A stretch of DNA of 64,000 bases from Candidatus Heimdallarchaeota archaeon (GCA_016839945.1 JAEOTE010000025.1:1-64000); one strand, 5' to 3'; positions 34,148 through 43,318 are shown, counted from the first letter of the stretch. A program made the numbers and translations. Notes: generated from the letters alone by a model not told the origin.

Positions 34148-35938
34148 TTATACAAAAACGATTTCTCTGAAATGATTTAATTCATCTTTGGTCATTCTAT
34201 TTGGGTATTTAAATTTCTTAATGTAGTTTCTGAATTTCTGGTTCATTACATCAATTCGAACTAAATGCTTTGTACTTTCTTCTGGAAATATAACAGTAAT
34301 CAGATAATATTGTTTTCCCTTTAATCTAGGATCACTTGGTTCATCATCCTTTCCCCAGAATGAAAAAATAATGACATTATGGTTTTCTAATGAGGGTGCA
34401 GGAAGAGGACCATATACACCTACTTCATATCTTTGTCCTTGTCCTATTGACACATAACTAAATCCAATAAAAACCTCCAGATTTACATCCAAACCTCTGA
34501 AATCCGCTTTAACTAACTCTCCACCTTCTACACCAAAACGGAAAAATCCAACACCCACATTATCTGAGTAAGCTATCTTTCTTTTTTCTGTAACGTAATC
34601 CAAAATCTTCTTAGTTCCGATTAATTTCACGCCTTTTCTATATTTAGGAATTATAATGTAAGTTAGTAAATAAAAGATTAAAATTAAAAAAAGCGCAAGA
34701 GTAACTGTAATTATTGGAATGAGATAACTCCTCTCAGCTTCTGGAGGTTTAGCTGGTTCTGACAGAGGATACTTGTCATATAAACCAACAGTGCCCTCTA
34801 TTACATAAACTTCAGCCCCATGCAAATTGTCCCAAAAGTTCCCTTCTTCACTTTCTTCATCAAACCATGTGTTTTTTACTCCAGATTTTTGATATGCTTG
34901 ACTTACTCCCCCTTCATTGTTTCCAATGAAATTGTTATGATGTACTTGATTTTCTGAAGAATAATTAAAATAAATACCATATGCCGTGTTGTTGATTAAA
35001 TTATTGTAAGTAAATAGATTATGATCAGATAGGTATATCAAAATCCCACTACCAATTTGCTTTGTAATAGTGTTGTTAAAAATAAAACAATCCTCACTAT
35101 AGTTCATGAGTATACCATATTTATTCTCTGAAATGGTGTTAGTTTTCAAACTAATAGACGTTGATTCTTCAATTATTACTCCATTCCCTATATTCTTAGA
35201 GATAATATTTCCTGAAACTGTTGCAGATAGAATATTAAAAATATAAATTCCCTTAACATTGTGAATCACATGATTGGAAGTTACATTAAAATTTCTAGAA
35301 AAAGAGGCTTCTATTCCTATTTCATTATCAGAACAATAATTATTCTCTAAGATTGTGTTATCACAAAATCTTACTAATATACCTCTTAACTGATTGTTTG
35401 TACAATTATTACTCTCTAGATAAATATTATCTGATGTCACACAATAAATTCCATATTTGTTATAATGTAGCTCATTATTTGATATGAATGCTCCTGGGAC
35501 ATCCCATAAGTCAATTCCAGTTGAGTAATGGTTAACACATGTATTGTTTATCACTTGAGCAGTTCCTTCTGAAATCCAAGAGATCCATATGCCAAAATCT
35601 AATGCATCTATGAAGCAGTTTCTTATGATAAAGAATTTAGTTGTTGCACTGATATTTATCCCACACGCATCTACATCTGAAGTGATATTATAATCCTCTA
35701 TTATGTATGGATCATTAAAAGATCCTGAACCTGGGAATGCTGTGAAATTACTATCATCATCAATATGAATTGGGGCATGTGGAATCAAATTATTAACTAA
35801 GTATATTTCACTTAGTATATCTTCTTTTAAGGATAAACCAATATCAAAGTTGAGCAGAAAGGAAGTAACAAGAAGTAAGAAGAGAAATATAACAACCATT
35901 GCTTTTCTATTCTTACTAGTCTTGAGCGTCATTTTCAT
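34148..35938 (-). CDS. surface parallel beta-helix (NosD-like) protein with cytoplasmic domain
   Basis: 596 residues. It has an N-terminal signal peptide or anchor (about 13-34), then a right-handed beta-helix of about 12 turns (residues 90-350) with repeated N-x-I/F, N-N and NNxxxN patterns such as ISNNELHYNKYGIY and LKTNTISENKYGILM. One transmembrane helix follows (LIPIITVTLALFLILIFYLLTYIII), then a 160-residue C-terminal part on the other side of the membrane that I do not recognise. Beta-helix proteins of this type bind or process polysaccharides at the cell surface. Many N-x-S/T sites suggest glycosylation. Confidence 0.82.
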   Translation of the reverse strand: MKMTLKTSKNRKAMVVIFLFLLLVTSFLLNFDIGLSLKEDILSEIYLVNNLIPHAPIHIDDDSNFTAFPGSGSFNDPYIIEDYNITSDVDACGINISATTKFFIIRNCFIDALDFGIWISWISEGTAQVINNTCVNHYSTGIDLWDVPGAFISNNELHYNKYGIYCVTSDNIYLESNNCTNNQLRGILVRFCDNTILENNYCSDNEIGIEASFSRNFNVTSNHVIHNVKGIYIFNILSATVSGNIISKNIGNGVIIEESTSISLKTNTISENKYGILMNYSEDCFIFNNTITKQIGSGILIYLSDHNLFTYNNLINNTAYGIYFNYSSENQVHHNNFIGNNEGGVSQAYQKSGVKNTWFDEESEEGNFWDNLHGAEVYVIEGTVGLYDKYPLSEPAKPPEAERSYLIPIITVTLALFLILIFYLLTYIIIPKYRKGVKLIGTKKILDYVTEKRKIAYSDNVGVGFFRFGVEGGELVKADFRGLDVNLEVFIGFSYVSIGQGQRYEVGVYGPLPAPSLENHNVIIFSFWGKDDEPSDPRLKGKQYYLITVIFPEESTKHLVRIDVMNQKFRNYIKKFKYPNRMTKDELNHFREIVFV

Positions 35939-36082
35939 TTTATAATTGATATTACTAGATATATTTCTTAAATACTCTGTGATGGTTCTGTCATAATAAA
36001 CTTCAAACTTTATAGGACAAAAAAATCCATAGGCAAAAACTCTTATTCCTGTTTTAGTTTTTTTGAACGAGGTTTATAAAAA

Positions 36083-37255
36083 ATGATACATGATGATAAT
36101 GTTCTCAAATATTTTGAATCTCAAAAGGCTCCTTTACCAATGAATTTCATAGCTCAAGGTGTACTGCAAATGGATACTATAATAGCAGCAATCAACCCTA
36201 GAGCCACTGAAGAAGTCATACGAGGAGTTCTTCGAGCCGCAAAAAAATCTCTTTCAGTAGTTATTTTTGAGTTAGCACTAAGTGAGATGTCAATTTCTGG
36301 AGGTTATACAGGTTATACTCCAGCTAAATTTGCAGAAACTTGCATATCAGCTGCTGAAAAAGAGAAATGGTTTGCTTATGCACTTCATGCAGATCATCTT
36401 ACTGTTAAAAAAGGAACAGATGAAGAAATGGATGTTGTCAAGAAGGAAATTGCAGCTCGTGTTGATGCAGGATTTTCTGGTTATGCTATTGATACTTCAT
36501 TCTTATTTAATCGTGAAGAAGATACAGTTCAAGGTCAATTGAAAGAAATAATCTCAAAAGGATTGATTCTTTTTGACTTTCTCAAAAACAAACTTGGTGA
36601 TACCCCCTATGGTTTAGAAGGTGAAGTTGGCGAAATAGGTATAACAGAATTTACAACTGTAGAAGAAGCAATATATTATGTTAAAACACTTGCAGAAAAT
36701 GGTGTTGACATTGATTATCTAGCAATAGCTAATGGTTCTAAACATGGAGTAAATGTTGATGCTGATGGAAATGTTGTACCACAACTTGGTATTAATGTAA
36801 AAAGAACAGTTGAAATAGTGAATTCTTTACAAGGGATAGGGATTAACACACGTATAGCTCAACACGGTATTACTGGAACACCAGTTAATGTAATAGCTTC
36901 AACCTTCCCACATGGAAGTATAGCTAAAGGTAATATTGGAACACATTGGCAAAGATTAGTCTACTCCATTTTAAAAGAATGTGAACCTGATCTTTATGCA
37001 AAAATGAGAAACTGGGTGTTAGGTAAATATGAAGAACCTGGTGTAGATGAACATAAAATATTCGCTAAGAGTTCTAAATTTGCTTGGAAAGAATTCTTTG
37101 ATGAAGTTAAACAAATTAGCTCAGAAGCGAAGAAAAAAATCTTATTAAAAGCTGAACAAGACATGACTGATTTCATTCAAGCTTTGAAGATGGAAAATAC
37201 TGCAGTATCTTGTTACAAATATATGAAGGAAAATAATCTTATAAATACATATTAG
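36083..37255 (+). CDS. class II (zinc) aldolase, fructose-bisphosphate type
   Basis: 390 residues. The class II motifs are LHADHLTVKK (zinc-binding His and catalytic Asp), LEGEVGEIG (Glu) and AQHGITGTPVNVI (His). The NGSKHGVNVDADG segment fits the phosphate/metal loop. It cleaves or forms fructose-1,6-bisphosphate or a related sugar. The next gene, 5 bp downstream, is a class I-type fructose-bisphosphatase, so a gluconeogenic pair is likely. Many archaea use the bifunctional FBPA/P enzyme instead. The relatively long C-terminus could mean a different sugar, such as tagatose-bisphosphate. Confidence 0.85.
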   Translation: MIHDDNVLKYFESQKAPLPMNFIAQGVLQMDTIIAAINPRATEEVIRGVLRAAKKSLSVVIFELALSEMSISGGYTGYTPAKFAETCISAAEKEKWFAYALHADHLTVKKGTDEEMDVVKKEIAARVDAGFSGYAIDTSFLFNREEDTVQGQLKEIISKGLILFDFLKNKLGDTPYGLEGEVGEIGITEFTTVEEAIYYVKTLAENGVDIDYLAIANGSKHGVNVDADGNVVPQLGINVKRTVEIVNSLQGIGINTRIAQHGITGTPVNVIASTFPHGSIAKGNIGTHWQRLVYSILKECEPDLYAKMRNWVLGKYEEPGVDEHKIFAKSSKFAWKEFFDEVKQISSEAKKKILLKAEQDMTDFIQALKMENTAVSCYKYMKENNLINTY

Positions 37256-37260
37256 GATTG

Positions 37261-38178
37261 ATGTCTATGAGTAATTCAACCTATCCTACACTTGATGCAT
37301 ATTTGGATGCAGTTAAGCCAAAAGAGTTAAGTGACCTTCTACGTGAATTGATCAATATCAGTTTGATAGTCCCAGAACAGATTTTAACATTCATGATAGG
37401 TGAAAATGATTATTCGGGAATAATTAATGTTTCAGGTGATGAACAGTTAAGTCTAGATATAGCAACTCATGAACTATTCCTACAAAAAATGCCAAATCAC
37501 CTATATGCAATGTTGCTAGGAGAAGAAACTGATGAAAATAATATACTTGAAGGTACTGGGAATTTTATCATTATTGGAGATTTTATTGATGGTTCATCCA
37601 TTGTAAGAAGTAGAGGTCCTGGAGCAATTGTACATATAATAGATAAGGAAGGCAAAACTGAAGCTGCTTTTACGGTTAGTTTTACATTATTTTTGCGTTT
37701 CGATTTGGCAACAGAAGCTGGGTATATACAGTTTGTACATGATGGGAAAGATTTCCGTGTCTTAAAGGATTCTTTATCGATCAGTCCAAACAAAAGTCCT
37801 GTATATGGTTTTGGTGGAAAGCGTACACACTATTCCGAAAAGCAAAAAGAATTTGTTGATGTTATTGATACAAAAGGAAAAATCAGATATGGAGGATGTA
37901 TGGTTCAAGATATGAATAATGTTCTAGACAAAACAGGTATTTTTGGGTACTTTGCTCCTAAACTTCGTTTTGTTTATGAAATAATTCCATATCTATACCT
38001 TCTATCAAAAGTAGATGGTGATGGATTCTTTATTACTCCTGCTGGACAAGAAATCAAATATGAAGATATCAAACCATTGGATGTTACAAAGCTAACAGAT
38101 ATGAATTATCTTCACCAAAGAGCAGGATTTGTTGGGGGATCCAAGGATCTTGTAAATATCTGGTTTGACATAGAATAG
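37261..38178 (+). CDS. class I fructose-1,6-bisphosphatase
   Basis: 305 residues from the ATG at 37261 (an in-frame TTG sits just before it). The FBPase pattern is LLGEETDE (metal-binding Glu), IIGDFIDGSS (the usual D-P-L-D-G-S-S with Phe-Ile in place of Pro-Leu), KIRYGGCMVQDMNNVL and APKLRFVYEIIPY. The enzyme removes the 1-phosphate of fructose-1,6-bisphosphate in gluconeogenesis. It is co-transcribed with the aldolase. The sequence is divergent, so an inositol- or other sugar-phosphatase activity is possible. Confidence 0.82.
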   Translation: MSMSNSTYPTLDAYLDAVKPKELSDLLRELINISLIVPEQILTFMIGENDYSGIINVSGDEQLSLDIATHELFLQKMPNHLYAMLLGEETDENNILEGTGNFIIIGDFIDGSSIVRSRGPGAIVHIIDKEGKTEAAFTVSFTLFLRFDLATEAGYIQFVHDGKDFRVLKDSLSISPNKSPVYGFGGKRTHYSEKQKEFVDVIDTKGKIRYGGCMVQDMNNVLDKTGIFGYFAPKLRFVYEIIPYLYLLSKVDGDGFFITPAGQEIKYEDIKPLDVTKLTDMNYLHQRAGFVGGSKDLVNIWFDIE

Positions 38179-38181
38179 AAT

Positions 38182-38928
38182 TTAATTATCCTCGGAGTCA
38201 TCTTCTCTCTTTTTTTCTTTTTCTTGTTTAAAAAACAGATTATCTATTTCATCATATTTTTTATCTATTTCTTTCATTTCATCTTCTATGGTTTCTTCAA
38301 GAATTGATATTTGATCATCTATGTTTTCCATTTCTTCTTTCATGTCTTCCTCTAATTTCTTTATTTCCTTAGAAATTTCTTCAGCTTCTTCTTCCATTGA
38401 TTCTTCAAGAACTTCAATTTCTTCACTTGATACTTCTTCTATTGTTTCTTCCATAACTCTCTCAATTTTTTCCATATCTGATTCAATTTTACTCTCTTTT
38501 TCCTTATCATTTATTTTGTCTCTCTCTTCTAACCTGTGATCTTTCTCGTCTACTAGTTTGAGAACAAAATTCAATACTTTATCAAAAAGAGGTTGAAAAA
38601 CCGCTACATTAAAATCTTGATGATGAACGCATAATTTATCGATCATTACTCTTTCTTGTTCAAAGTCATAAATTAAAGGATAAAAACGGCAGCCTTGTGG
38701 TCTATTTTCATAGATAGAACACATTTTTTCTTTTAAGAAAAAACACTTATTATCAACATTTTGTAGAGCTAGAAATCCATCTTTCTCCTCTAAGAAGTTT
38801 TCTGCACTAAAACCTAGTTTTTCAATTCTTGATACATCCATGTTTGAAAGAAACATCTCTGTTTCTAGGCAACAATGAAAACAATCTTCTATAAAGGGGC
38901 AATAAAATTCTGGAAGCGGGGTAAACAT
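38182..38928 (-). CDS. YkgJ-family cysteine-cluster protein with long acidic coiled-coil tail
   Basis: 248 residues. The first 110 have the YkgJ pattern of metal-binding Cys: CPFIEDCFHCC, CFFLKEKMCSIYENRPQGCRFYP, CVHH. Family members are thought to bind zinc or an iron-sulfur centre. Residues 120-248 form a very acidic coiled coil rich in Glu, Met and Ile, mostly EEIxxLEExMEEE-like. The tail is unusual for the family and may make an assembly or recruitment domain. It lies 13 bp from the phosphohexomutase gene in the same direction. Confidence 0.8.
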   Translation of the reverse strand: MFTPLPEFYCPFIEDCFHCCLETEMFLSNMDVSRIEKLGFSAENFLEEKDGFLALQNVDNKCFFLKEKMCSIYENRPQGCRFYPLIYDFEQERVMIDKLCVHHQDFNVAVFQPLFDKVLNFVLKLVDEKDHRLEERDKINDKEKESKIESDMEKIERVMEETIEEVSSEEIEVLEESMEEEAEEISKEIKKLEEDMKEEMENIDDQISILEETIEDEMKEIDKKYDEIDNLFFKQEKEKKREDDSEDN

Positions 38929-38941
38929 TTTGATTCTCCTT

Positions 38942-40327
38942 CTATTCTGTGTTCTGTATTTTTTTGATTATTTCTTTAATTTTCTTTCCAAATACATCAA
39001 CCAAGCTTTGAATTTCTTCCTGATCATCAGCTTCTATTGTCATACGAATTAAGGGAGATGTATTGGATGGACGAATAAGCACCCAACCTTTTTCTAAGTC
39101 CACTCTTACTCCATCAAGTGTATTAAGTCTTTCATGTTCTTTTGTTAATTCTATCTTTAATTCTTCAACTACATCAAATTTTATCTTATCACTACACTCT
39201 ATTTCTTCTTTATATATTGGGTAGGTTGGAATTCTTTTAACCAAACCTGAAAGTATCTCTTCACTGTTATTAAGTATTTCTGCAATTTTTAAGGGAGTAA
39301 CAATTGCGTCATCAAAAAGAAAATAGCTGGGAATGATAATGTGACCACTAGATTCAATTCCAAGTGGAGAGTTCTCTAATTTTGCTTCAATAGTCAGAAA
39401 GGTGTGACCAACTGGTATTTGTTTGACTTTGTATCCTAATGGTTCTAGTTGTTCTTCGACAGCTTTAGAACATTCAACATTAGCTATTATTGTTCCTTCT
39501 TTTCTTGTCAAACCATGTTTGCCAATTAAGATACCTGTTACATCTGCAGAGAGAACCTTCCCTTTGTTATCGACGATAACTGCTCTATCACCATCACCAT
39601 CAAAAGCTACACCAAAATCACATATATGACTAAGAACAGCTTCAATTAATTTCGTCAGGTTCTTAGGTTTAGGATCAGAAGGTCTCCCTGAAAACAATGG
39701 GTCTGTATCACAATAAACAGGAATTATCTCTAGATCTAAAGATGAAAAAACATCAGGAGCTGAAAGTGTTGTACTTCCCCCTCCACAATCTAGAGCAACT
39801 TTGATTTTTTTAGAAAAAGAAAATTTTTCCTGAAAGAATTTTATGTATTTTTCATTTATTTTAACCGATTTTACCTTTCCTACTTCTTTCCAGTTAACTA
39901 CATTATGCCCCTTTTCTAGAGCAACATCTCTTATTCTCATCAGTTCCTCTTCTGAATAACCAACTCCATCAGAATGATAAAACTTAATTCCATTCCATTC
40001 AGGAGGAAGATGACTAGCTGTAATAAACACAGTTGCATCTGTTTTCAATATCCAACCTGCAAAAAGTGTTTGACCAAACGCTGTTACTCCAACATCAATT
40101 ACATTTATACCTGAAGCTAAAACAGCTGAAATGAAAGAGTAAGCTAAAGGATTACTTGAATATCTAATATCTCTACCAATTGCAACTTCTTTTCCTCCAA
40201 GATCTTGACGAACATAGTTTCCAAATGCTAAACCTATTTTGTACATGATTTCAGGGGTCAGATCTTCATTATACAATCCTCTTATGTCATAAGCTCGAAA
40301 AATGTGAGGAGATATATTTTCTGTCAT
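38942..40327 (-). CDS. phosphomannomutase/phosphoglucomutase family enzyme
   Basis: 461 residues, complete. The active-site serine loop is TASHLPPEWNGIKFY (usual TASHNP, here Leu), the metal loop DGDGDRAV, the sugar-binding loop GIESSGHII, and the phosphate-binding end RPSNTSPLIRMTIEA. It interconverts hexose-1- and hexose-6-phosphates (mannose, glucose or glucosamine), feeding nucleotide-sugar and glycan synthesis. The exact sugar cannot be told from sequence. Confidence 0.9.
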   Translation of the reverse strand: MTENISPHIFRAYDIRGLYNEDLTPEIMYKIGLAFGNYVRQDLGGKEVAIGRDIRYSSNPLAYSFISAVLASGINVIDVGVTAFGQTLFAGWILKTDATVFITASHLPPEWNGIKFYHSDGVGYSEEELMRIRDVALEKGHNVVNWKEVGKVKSVKINEKYIKFFQEKFSFSKKIKVALDCGGGSTTLSAPDVFSSLDLEIIPVYCDTDPLFSGRPSDPKPKNLTKLIEAVLSHICDFGVAFDGDGDRAVIVDNKGKVLSADVTGILIGKHGLTRKEGTIIANVECSKAVEEQLEPLGYKVKQIPVGHTFLTIEAKLENSPLGIESSGHIIIPSYFLFDDAIVTPLKIAEILNNSEEILSGLVKRIPTYPIYKEEIECSDKIKFDVVEELKIELTKEHERLNTLDGVRVDLEKGWVLIRPSNTSPLIRMTIEADDQEEIQSLVDVFGKKIKEIIKKIQNTE

Positions 40328-40437
40328 TATTTAAGAAGTGTTTTCAATGTATAAAAATTTGATTGCTTTTACTGAATTTAGATTTTTGTTCAAGTAACCA
40401 CATAAATTTTTTAATTAAGTATTATTTAGCAAGAGTT

Positions 40438-41178
40438 ATGCATGTTGCAATTGTCTACCTACTTATTTTTCTTGGGTCTTATTTGGTTGGATCTATTCCT
40501 TTCAGCTGGATTGTTGTTAAATTAAAATTAGGTGAAGATCTAAGACAAATTGGCTCGGGAAATGTGGGGGGAAGAAATGTTTACAGAGCAACTAAATCAA
40601 AATCTTGGGCTCTATTTGCTGGGTTTCTAGATGTAACTAGATCAGTAGCAGCTTTTGCAATACCCTATATATTGACAAAGATTTTCTATTTCTCAACAAA
40701 TGATGTTCTTGTGGAGTTTTTTATTTGGCCTGAATTTGGAATTCTAACTTGTTTTTCATTAGTCATTGCAGGTTTTGGTGCAATACTAGGACATAATTGG
40801 CCAATATATCTTCTATCTCATGGTGGTCGAGGAATAACAGTAGTAATAGCTACTACTCTAGTTTCTAATCCTATTTTACTGGCTTTTTGGGCTATTTTGT
40901 GGCCAATATGTATCTCTTTTGTTGGTTATTCGTCAATAAATTATATAGTTGTAACCTTGTTAGTTGGTGTTATTGCATTGTTTCTACCTCAATCCATGTT
41001 GATGCCTTGGGCTAGTTATAATTTAGGATTAGCAGTACTATTCTTTTTGGTTGCAATTGTTATGATTAGTAGACAACGTGATAATATCAGAAAGATGAAA
41101 GCTGGTGAAGCAAAAAGAATGAGAATCTTCAAAGCTTTAAAAGGAAAAGGAAAATTAGGAGATGAAATATTAAAATAA
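40438..41178 (+). CDS. PlsY-like glycerol-3-phosphate acyltransferase
   Basis: 246 residues from the ATG at 40438; an ATG at 40363 would add a non-family leader. PlsY motifs are present: LGSYLVGSIPFSWIV, the phosphate loop GSGNVGGRNVYRA (bacterial GSGNIGATN), GFLDVTR in the D-x-x-K/R position, and FGAILGHNWPIYLLSHGGRGI (bacterial GGKG, here GGRG). Bacterial PlsY acylates glycerol-3-phosphate with acyl-phosphate at the membrane. The Thr-to-Arg and Lys-to-Arg changes suggest altered substrates. It has seven or so membrane segments. Confidence 0.85.
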   Translation: MHVAIVYLLIFLGSYLVGSIPFSWIVVKLKLGEDLRQIGSGNVGGRNVYRATKSKSWALFAGFLDVTRSVAAFAIPYILTKIFYFSTNDVLVEFFIWPEFGILTCFSLVIAGFGAILGHNWPIYLLSHGGRGITVVIATTLVSNPILLAFWAILWPICISFVGYSSINYIVVTLLVGVIALFLPQSMLMPWASYNLGLAVLFFLVAIVMISRQRDNIRKMKAGEAKRMRIFKALKGKGKLGDEILK

Positions 41179-41207
41179 GAAATGAAGTAAGTACAATCTT
41201 ACTCATT

Positions 41208-42062
41208 TTATTTTTCTGGTTTGTATGCTGTTACAGTTATGCTTTGAATAGATTTCTGGATATCCTCCAAATCTTCTTTGACATCCTCGAAATTTTCTAA
41301 GTTTACAGGTTCTCCTTCAATAACTAAGACAGGTTCTCCGACATTTTCTAAAGTATCTTCTAAATCTTTGAGTTTTTGATCTTTATCCATAACTTCTATA
41401 TCCTCAAAACCTGCATTTCTAATGATACCAAGGTATTTGTTTTTCAGTTCAGCACCAGCTACACACCCAGCGAGTAGTGTTTCGTTATTTCTAAGTGATT
41501 CAGGAAGTTCTCGAAGTAGAACTATATCAGATATAGCTATTCTTCCACCAGGTTTTAGTACTCTAAATACCTCATCAAATACTCTTTGTTTTTCAGGAGA
41601 TAAGTTAATTACACAATTAGATATTATGATGTCAACAGAATCATTTGCAACAGGTATATTTTCAATTTCACCAAGTCTAAATTCAACATTTTCAAAATTG
41701 TTCTTTTCTGCGTTGTCTCTAGCCAAATCAATCATATTTGCGGTCATATCTACTCCTATAACTTTTCCAGATAATCCGACTTTTTGAGCAGCAAGAAAGC
41801 AGTCAAGGCCCCCACCAGAACCTAAGTCAAGAACAATTTCTCCTTCCTTAAGCGAAGCAATAGCGGTAGGATTTCCACAACCAAGTCCCATATTAGCCGC
41901 ATCAGGAATGCTTTCTAATTCTTCGGAAGTATAACCAATTGCTTTACTGACATCTTCAGCACATACTTTTTTACTCCCGCAACAAGAAGAGCTTTTTTTA
42001 GCAACTTCTCCATATCTGTCTCTTACTATTTTTTTTACTTTTTTCGATTCCATGTTTCTCAC
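41208..42062 (-). CDS. arsM: arsenite methyltransferase (ArsM-like)
   Basis: 284 residues. The N-terminal VRDRYGEVAKKSSSCCG and the AANMGLGCGNPTAIASLKEGE segment are typical of ArsM. The SAM site is IVLDLGSGGGLDCFLAA. Conserved Cys for As(III) are seen in SNCVINLSPEKQ, LLAGCVAGAEL and GLGCGNP. It methylates arsenite using SAM and thiols. The last 45 residues, after the usual end, are acidic (ENFEDVKEDLEDIQK). It is co-transcribed with the AbrB-type gene 4 bp upstream. Confidence 0.92.
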   Translation of the reverse strand: MRNMESKKVKKIVRDRYGEVAKKSSSCCGSKKVCAEDVSKAIGYTSEELESIPDAANMGLGCGNPTAIASLKEGEIVLDLGSGGGLDCFLAAQKVGLSGKVIGVDMTANMIDLARDNAEKNNFENVEFRLGEIENIPVANDSVDIIISNCVINLSPEKQRVFDEVFRVLKPGGRIAISDIVLLRELPESLRNNETLLAGCVAGAELKNKYLGIIRNAGFEDIEVMDKDQKLKDLEDTLENVGEPVLVIEGEPVNLENFEDVKEDLEDIQKSIQSITVTAYKPEK

Positions 42063-42066
42063 CTAT

Positions 42067-42339
42067 TTATTCTAAAATTTCCTTCATAATCGGTTTGAGC
42101 ATGACTTTAACCATATTCTCCATTTTTTCAGCTTTAAACAATGATATACTGGTTACTTTACCTTTATCTCTCATTCCTATAACAATAAGCTTGTCCTTCT
42201 CTTTTATATCCATGTTCTCTCTTAGACTCTTTGGAAGAACTATTTGCCCTTTAGAATCTACAGTAACAACTCCTTCAACATGACAACAACTTTCTCCTTC
42301 TCCACTAGAAGGACAACATTCTTTTTCTTCTTTGTTCAT
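42067..42339 (-). CDS. AbrB/SpoVT-type regulator with Cys pairs (HgcC-like)
   Basis: 90 residues from the ATG at 42339; an ATG at 42366 overlaps the TATA box and is unlikely. A swapped-hairpin DNA-binding motif VVTVDSKGQIVLPKSLRENM follows an N-terminal Cys-rich stretch (ECCPSSGEGESCCHVEG) that could sense As(III) or other soft metals. The C-terminal KAEKMENMVKVMLKPIMKEI fits the family annotated as HgcAB-associated protein HgcC. It likely regulates itself and arsM. HgcAB are not in this window. Confidence 0.82.
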   Translation of the reverse strand: MNKEEKECCPSSGEGESCCHVEGVVTVDSKGQIVLPKSLRENMDIKEKDKLIVIGMRDKGKVTSISLFKAEKMENMVKVMLKPIMKEILE

Positions 42340-42360
42340 CTTTCTCAAGTTGGTTAAATT

Positions 42361-42376
42361 ATACAAATATATAAAG
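42361..42376 (-). promoter_or_regulatory. TATA box of the AbrB-arsM operon
   Basis: On the minus strand CTTTATATATTTGTAT is centred about 29 nt before the ATG at 42339, giving a leaderless transcript. It decides the shorter start for the regulator. Confidence 0.6.
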
Positions 42377-42458
42377 ATTCTGAAAAGTAAGAAAATTCTT
42401 ACTATTCTTACTTTCTCTTATACAAATACTTTTAATCATTTTTCTAAACACGACATTA

Positions 42459-42971
42459 ATGAAAAAAGCCATAATTATTACAGGAACACCAGGAACTGGA
42501 AAAACTGTTATAACAAATTTGCTTGAGAAAGAAGGTTATTCAACAATAGAAGTTGGAAAACTCGTCAAAGAAAAAAATCTATATGATTACTATGATGAAG
42601 AGCGTGAAAGCTATGTTGTTAATGATGTCCTTCTGAACGAAAAACTAGTTGAATTGTTACAAAAACACTCTTCATCTGAACCTTTGATAATTGATGGCCA
42701 TGTAGTGGAACTCCCTCCCAAACACGTTTTGCATTGTATAGTTCTCAGGTGTTCAATACTACATCTTCGCCAAAGGCTAATGGAGCGAAATTATGGTTCT
42801 TTGAAGATTGACGAGAATGTCGAAGCTGAGATTATGGAAGTGCTTCTTACCGACATGTTGGAACTCTATGGACCTGAGAACGTAAGCATAGTTTATTCAG
42901 ATGGCACAGTGGAAGAAACTTTTGAGCAAGTTCTTTCAAAGGTGAAAAAGGTCTCGAATAATACATTCTAG
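42459..42971 (+). CDS. AK6/Fap7-type adenylate kinase
   Basis: 170 residues. The P-loop is IITGTPGTGKTVI (7-19), then the INVGDL-like TIEVGKLVKEKNLYDYYDEE, the IIDGHVVELPP segment (DGH) and the LID-like LRQRLMERNY. These are hallmarks of the archaeal and eukaryotic AK6 (Fap7/hCINAP) family, which helps 40S/30S maturation and has adenylate kinase/ATPase activity. It converges with the ArvB gene; the 3' ends overlap by 4 bp. Confidence 0.9.
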   Translation: MKKAIIITGTPGTGKTVITNLLEKEGYSTIEVGKLVKEKNLYDYYDEERESYVVNDVLLNEKLVELLQKHSSSEPLIIDGHVVELPPKHVLHCIVLRCSILHLRQRLMERNYGSLKIDENVEAEIMEVLLTDMLELYGPENVSIVYSDGTVEETFEQVLSKVKKVSNNTF

Positions 42972-43318
42972 CTATTAATTCTAATAGACAATATTCCTCT
43001 TTTATCCTTTATTACGGAAACTGCTTCATTTGGGGCTACGATTGTGAATACTTTGTTTTTAGATCCTTTTCCAAACAGCTTTGACCATTTGAAGTCATCC
43101 CCAGCATCGAAGGAAAATAACTTTACTCCAATGAAATCTTCGTAATCAATTTTTCCCATCGTTTTTTGGATTAAATCAAGCTCTTCAGAATGTGTTAAAC
43201 CACTTTCTAATATTAGTATTGTATTTCTCATCACTTTAGATAAGATATAGCGTATTTTTTCATCAGAAGAGAGATCATGTGTTTCTGTGAAAGGTATAAA
43301 ATCTACTCTGTATCTCAT
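42968..43318 (-). CDS. arvB: ArvB-like protein (DUF2073)
   Basis: 116 residues from the ATG at 43318; in-frame ATG 43324 and GTG 43327 are alternatives. AGGTGA at the end of the upstream gene lies 5 nt before 43318. Seen: VDFIPFTETHDLSSDEKIRYIL, ILILESGLTHSEELDLI, and a C-terminal VFTIVAPNEAVSVIKDKRG. The DUF2073/OapB-ArvB family is encoded next to the small GTPase ArvA in euryarchaea, where the system drives extracellular vesicle formation. It overlaps or abuts arvA here, so co-function is likely. Confidence 0.82.
   Translation of the reverse strand: MRYRVDFIPFTETHDLSSDEKIRYILSKVMRNTILILESGLTHSEELDLIQKTMGKIDYEDFIGVKLFSFDAGDDFKWSKLFGKGSKNKVFTIVAPNEAVSVIKDKRGILSIRINS

Noticed and set aside
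38321-38539. Plus-strand Ser/Ile-rich frame
   Set aside because: Antisense of the Glu-rich coiled-coil tail of the YkgJ protein.
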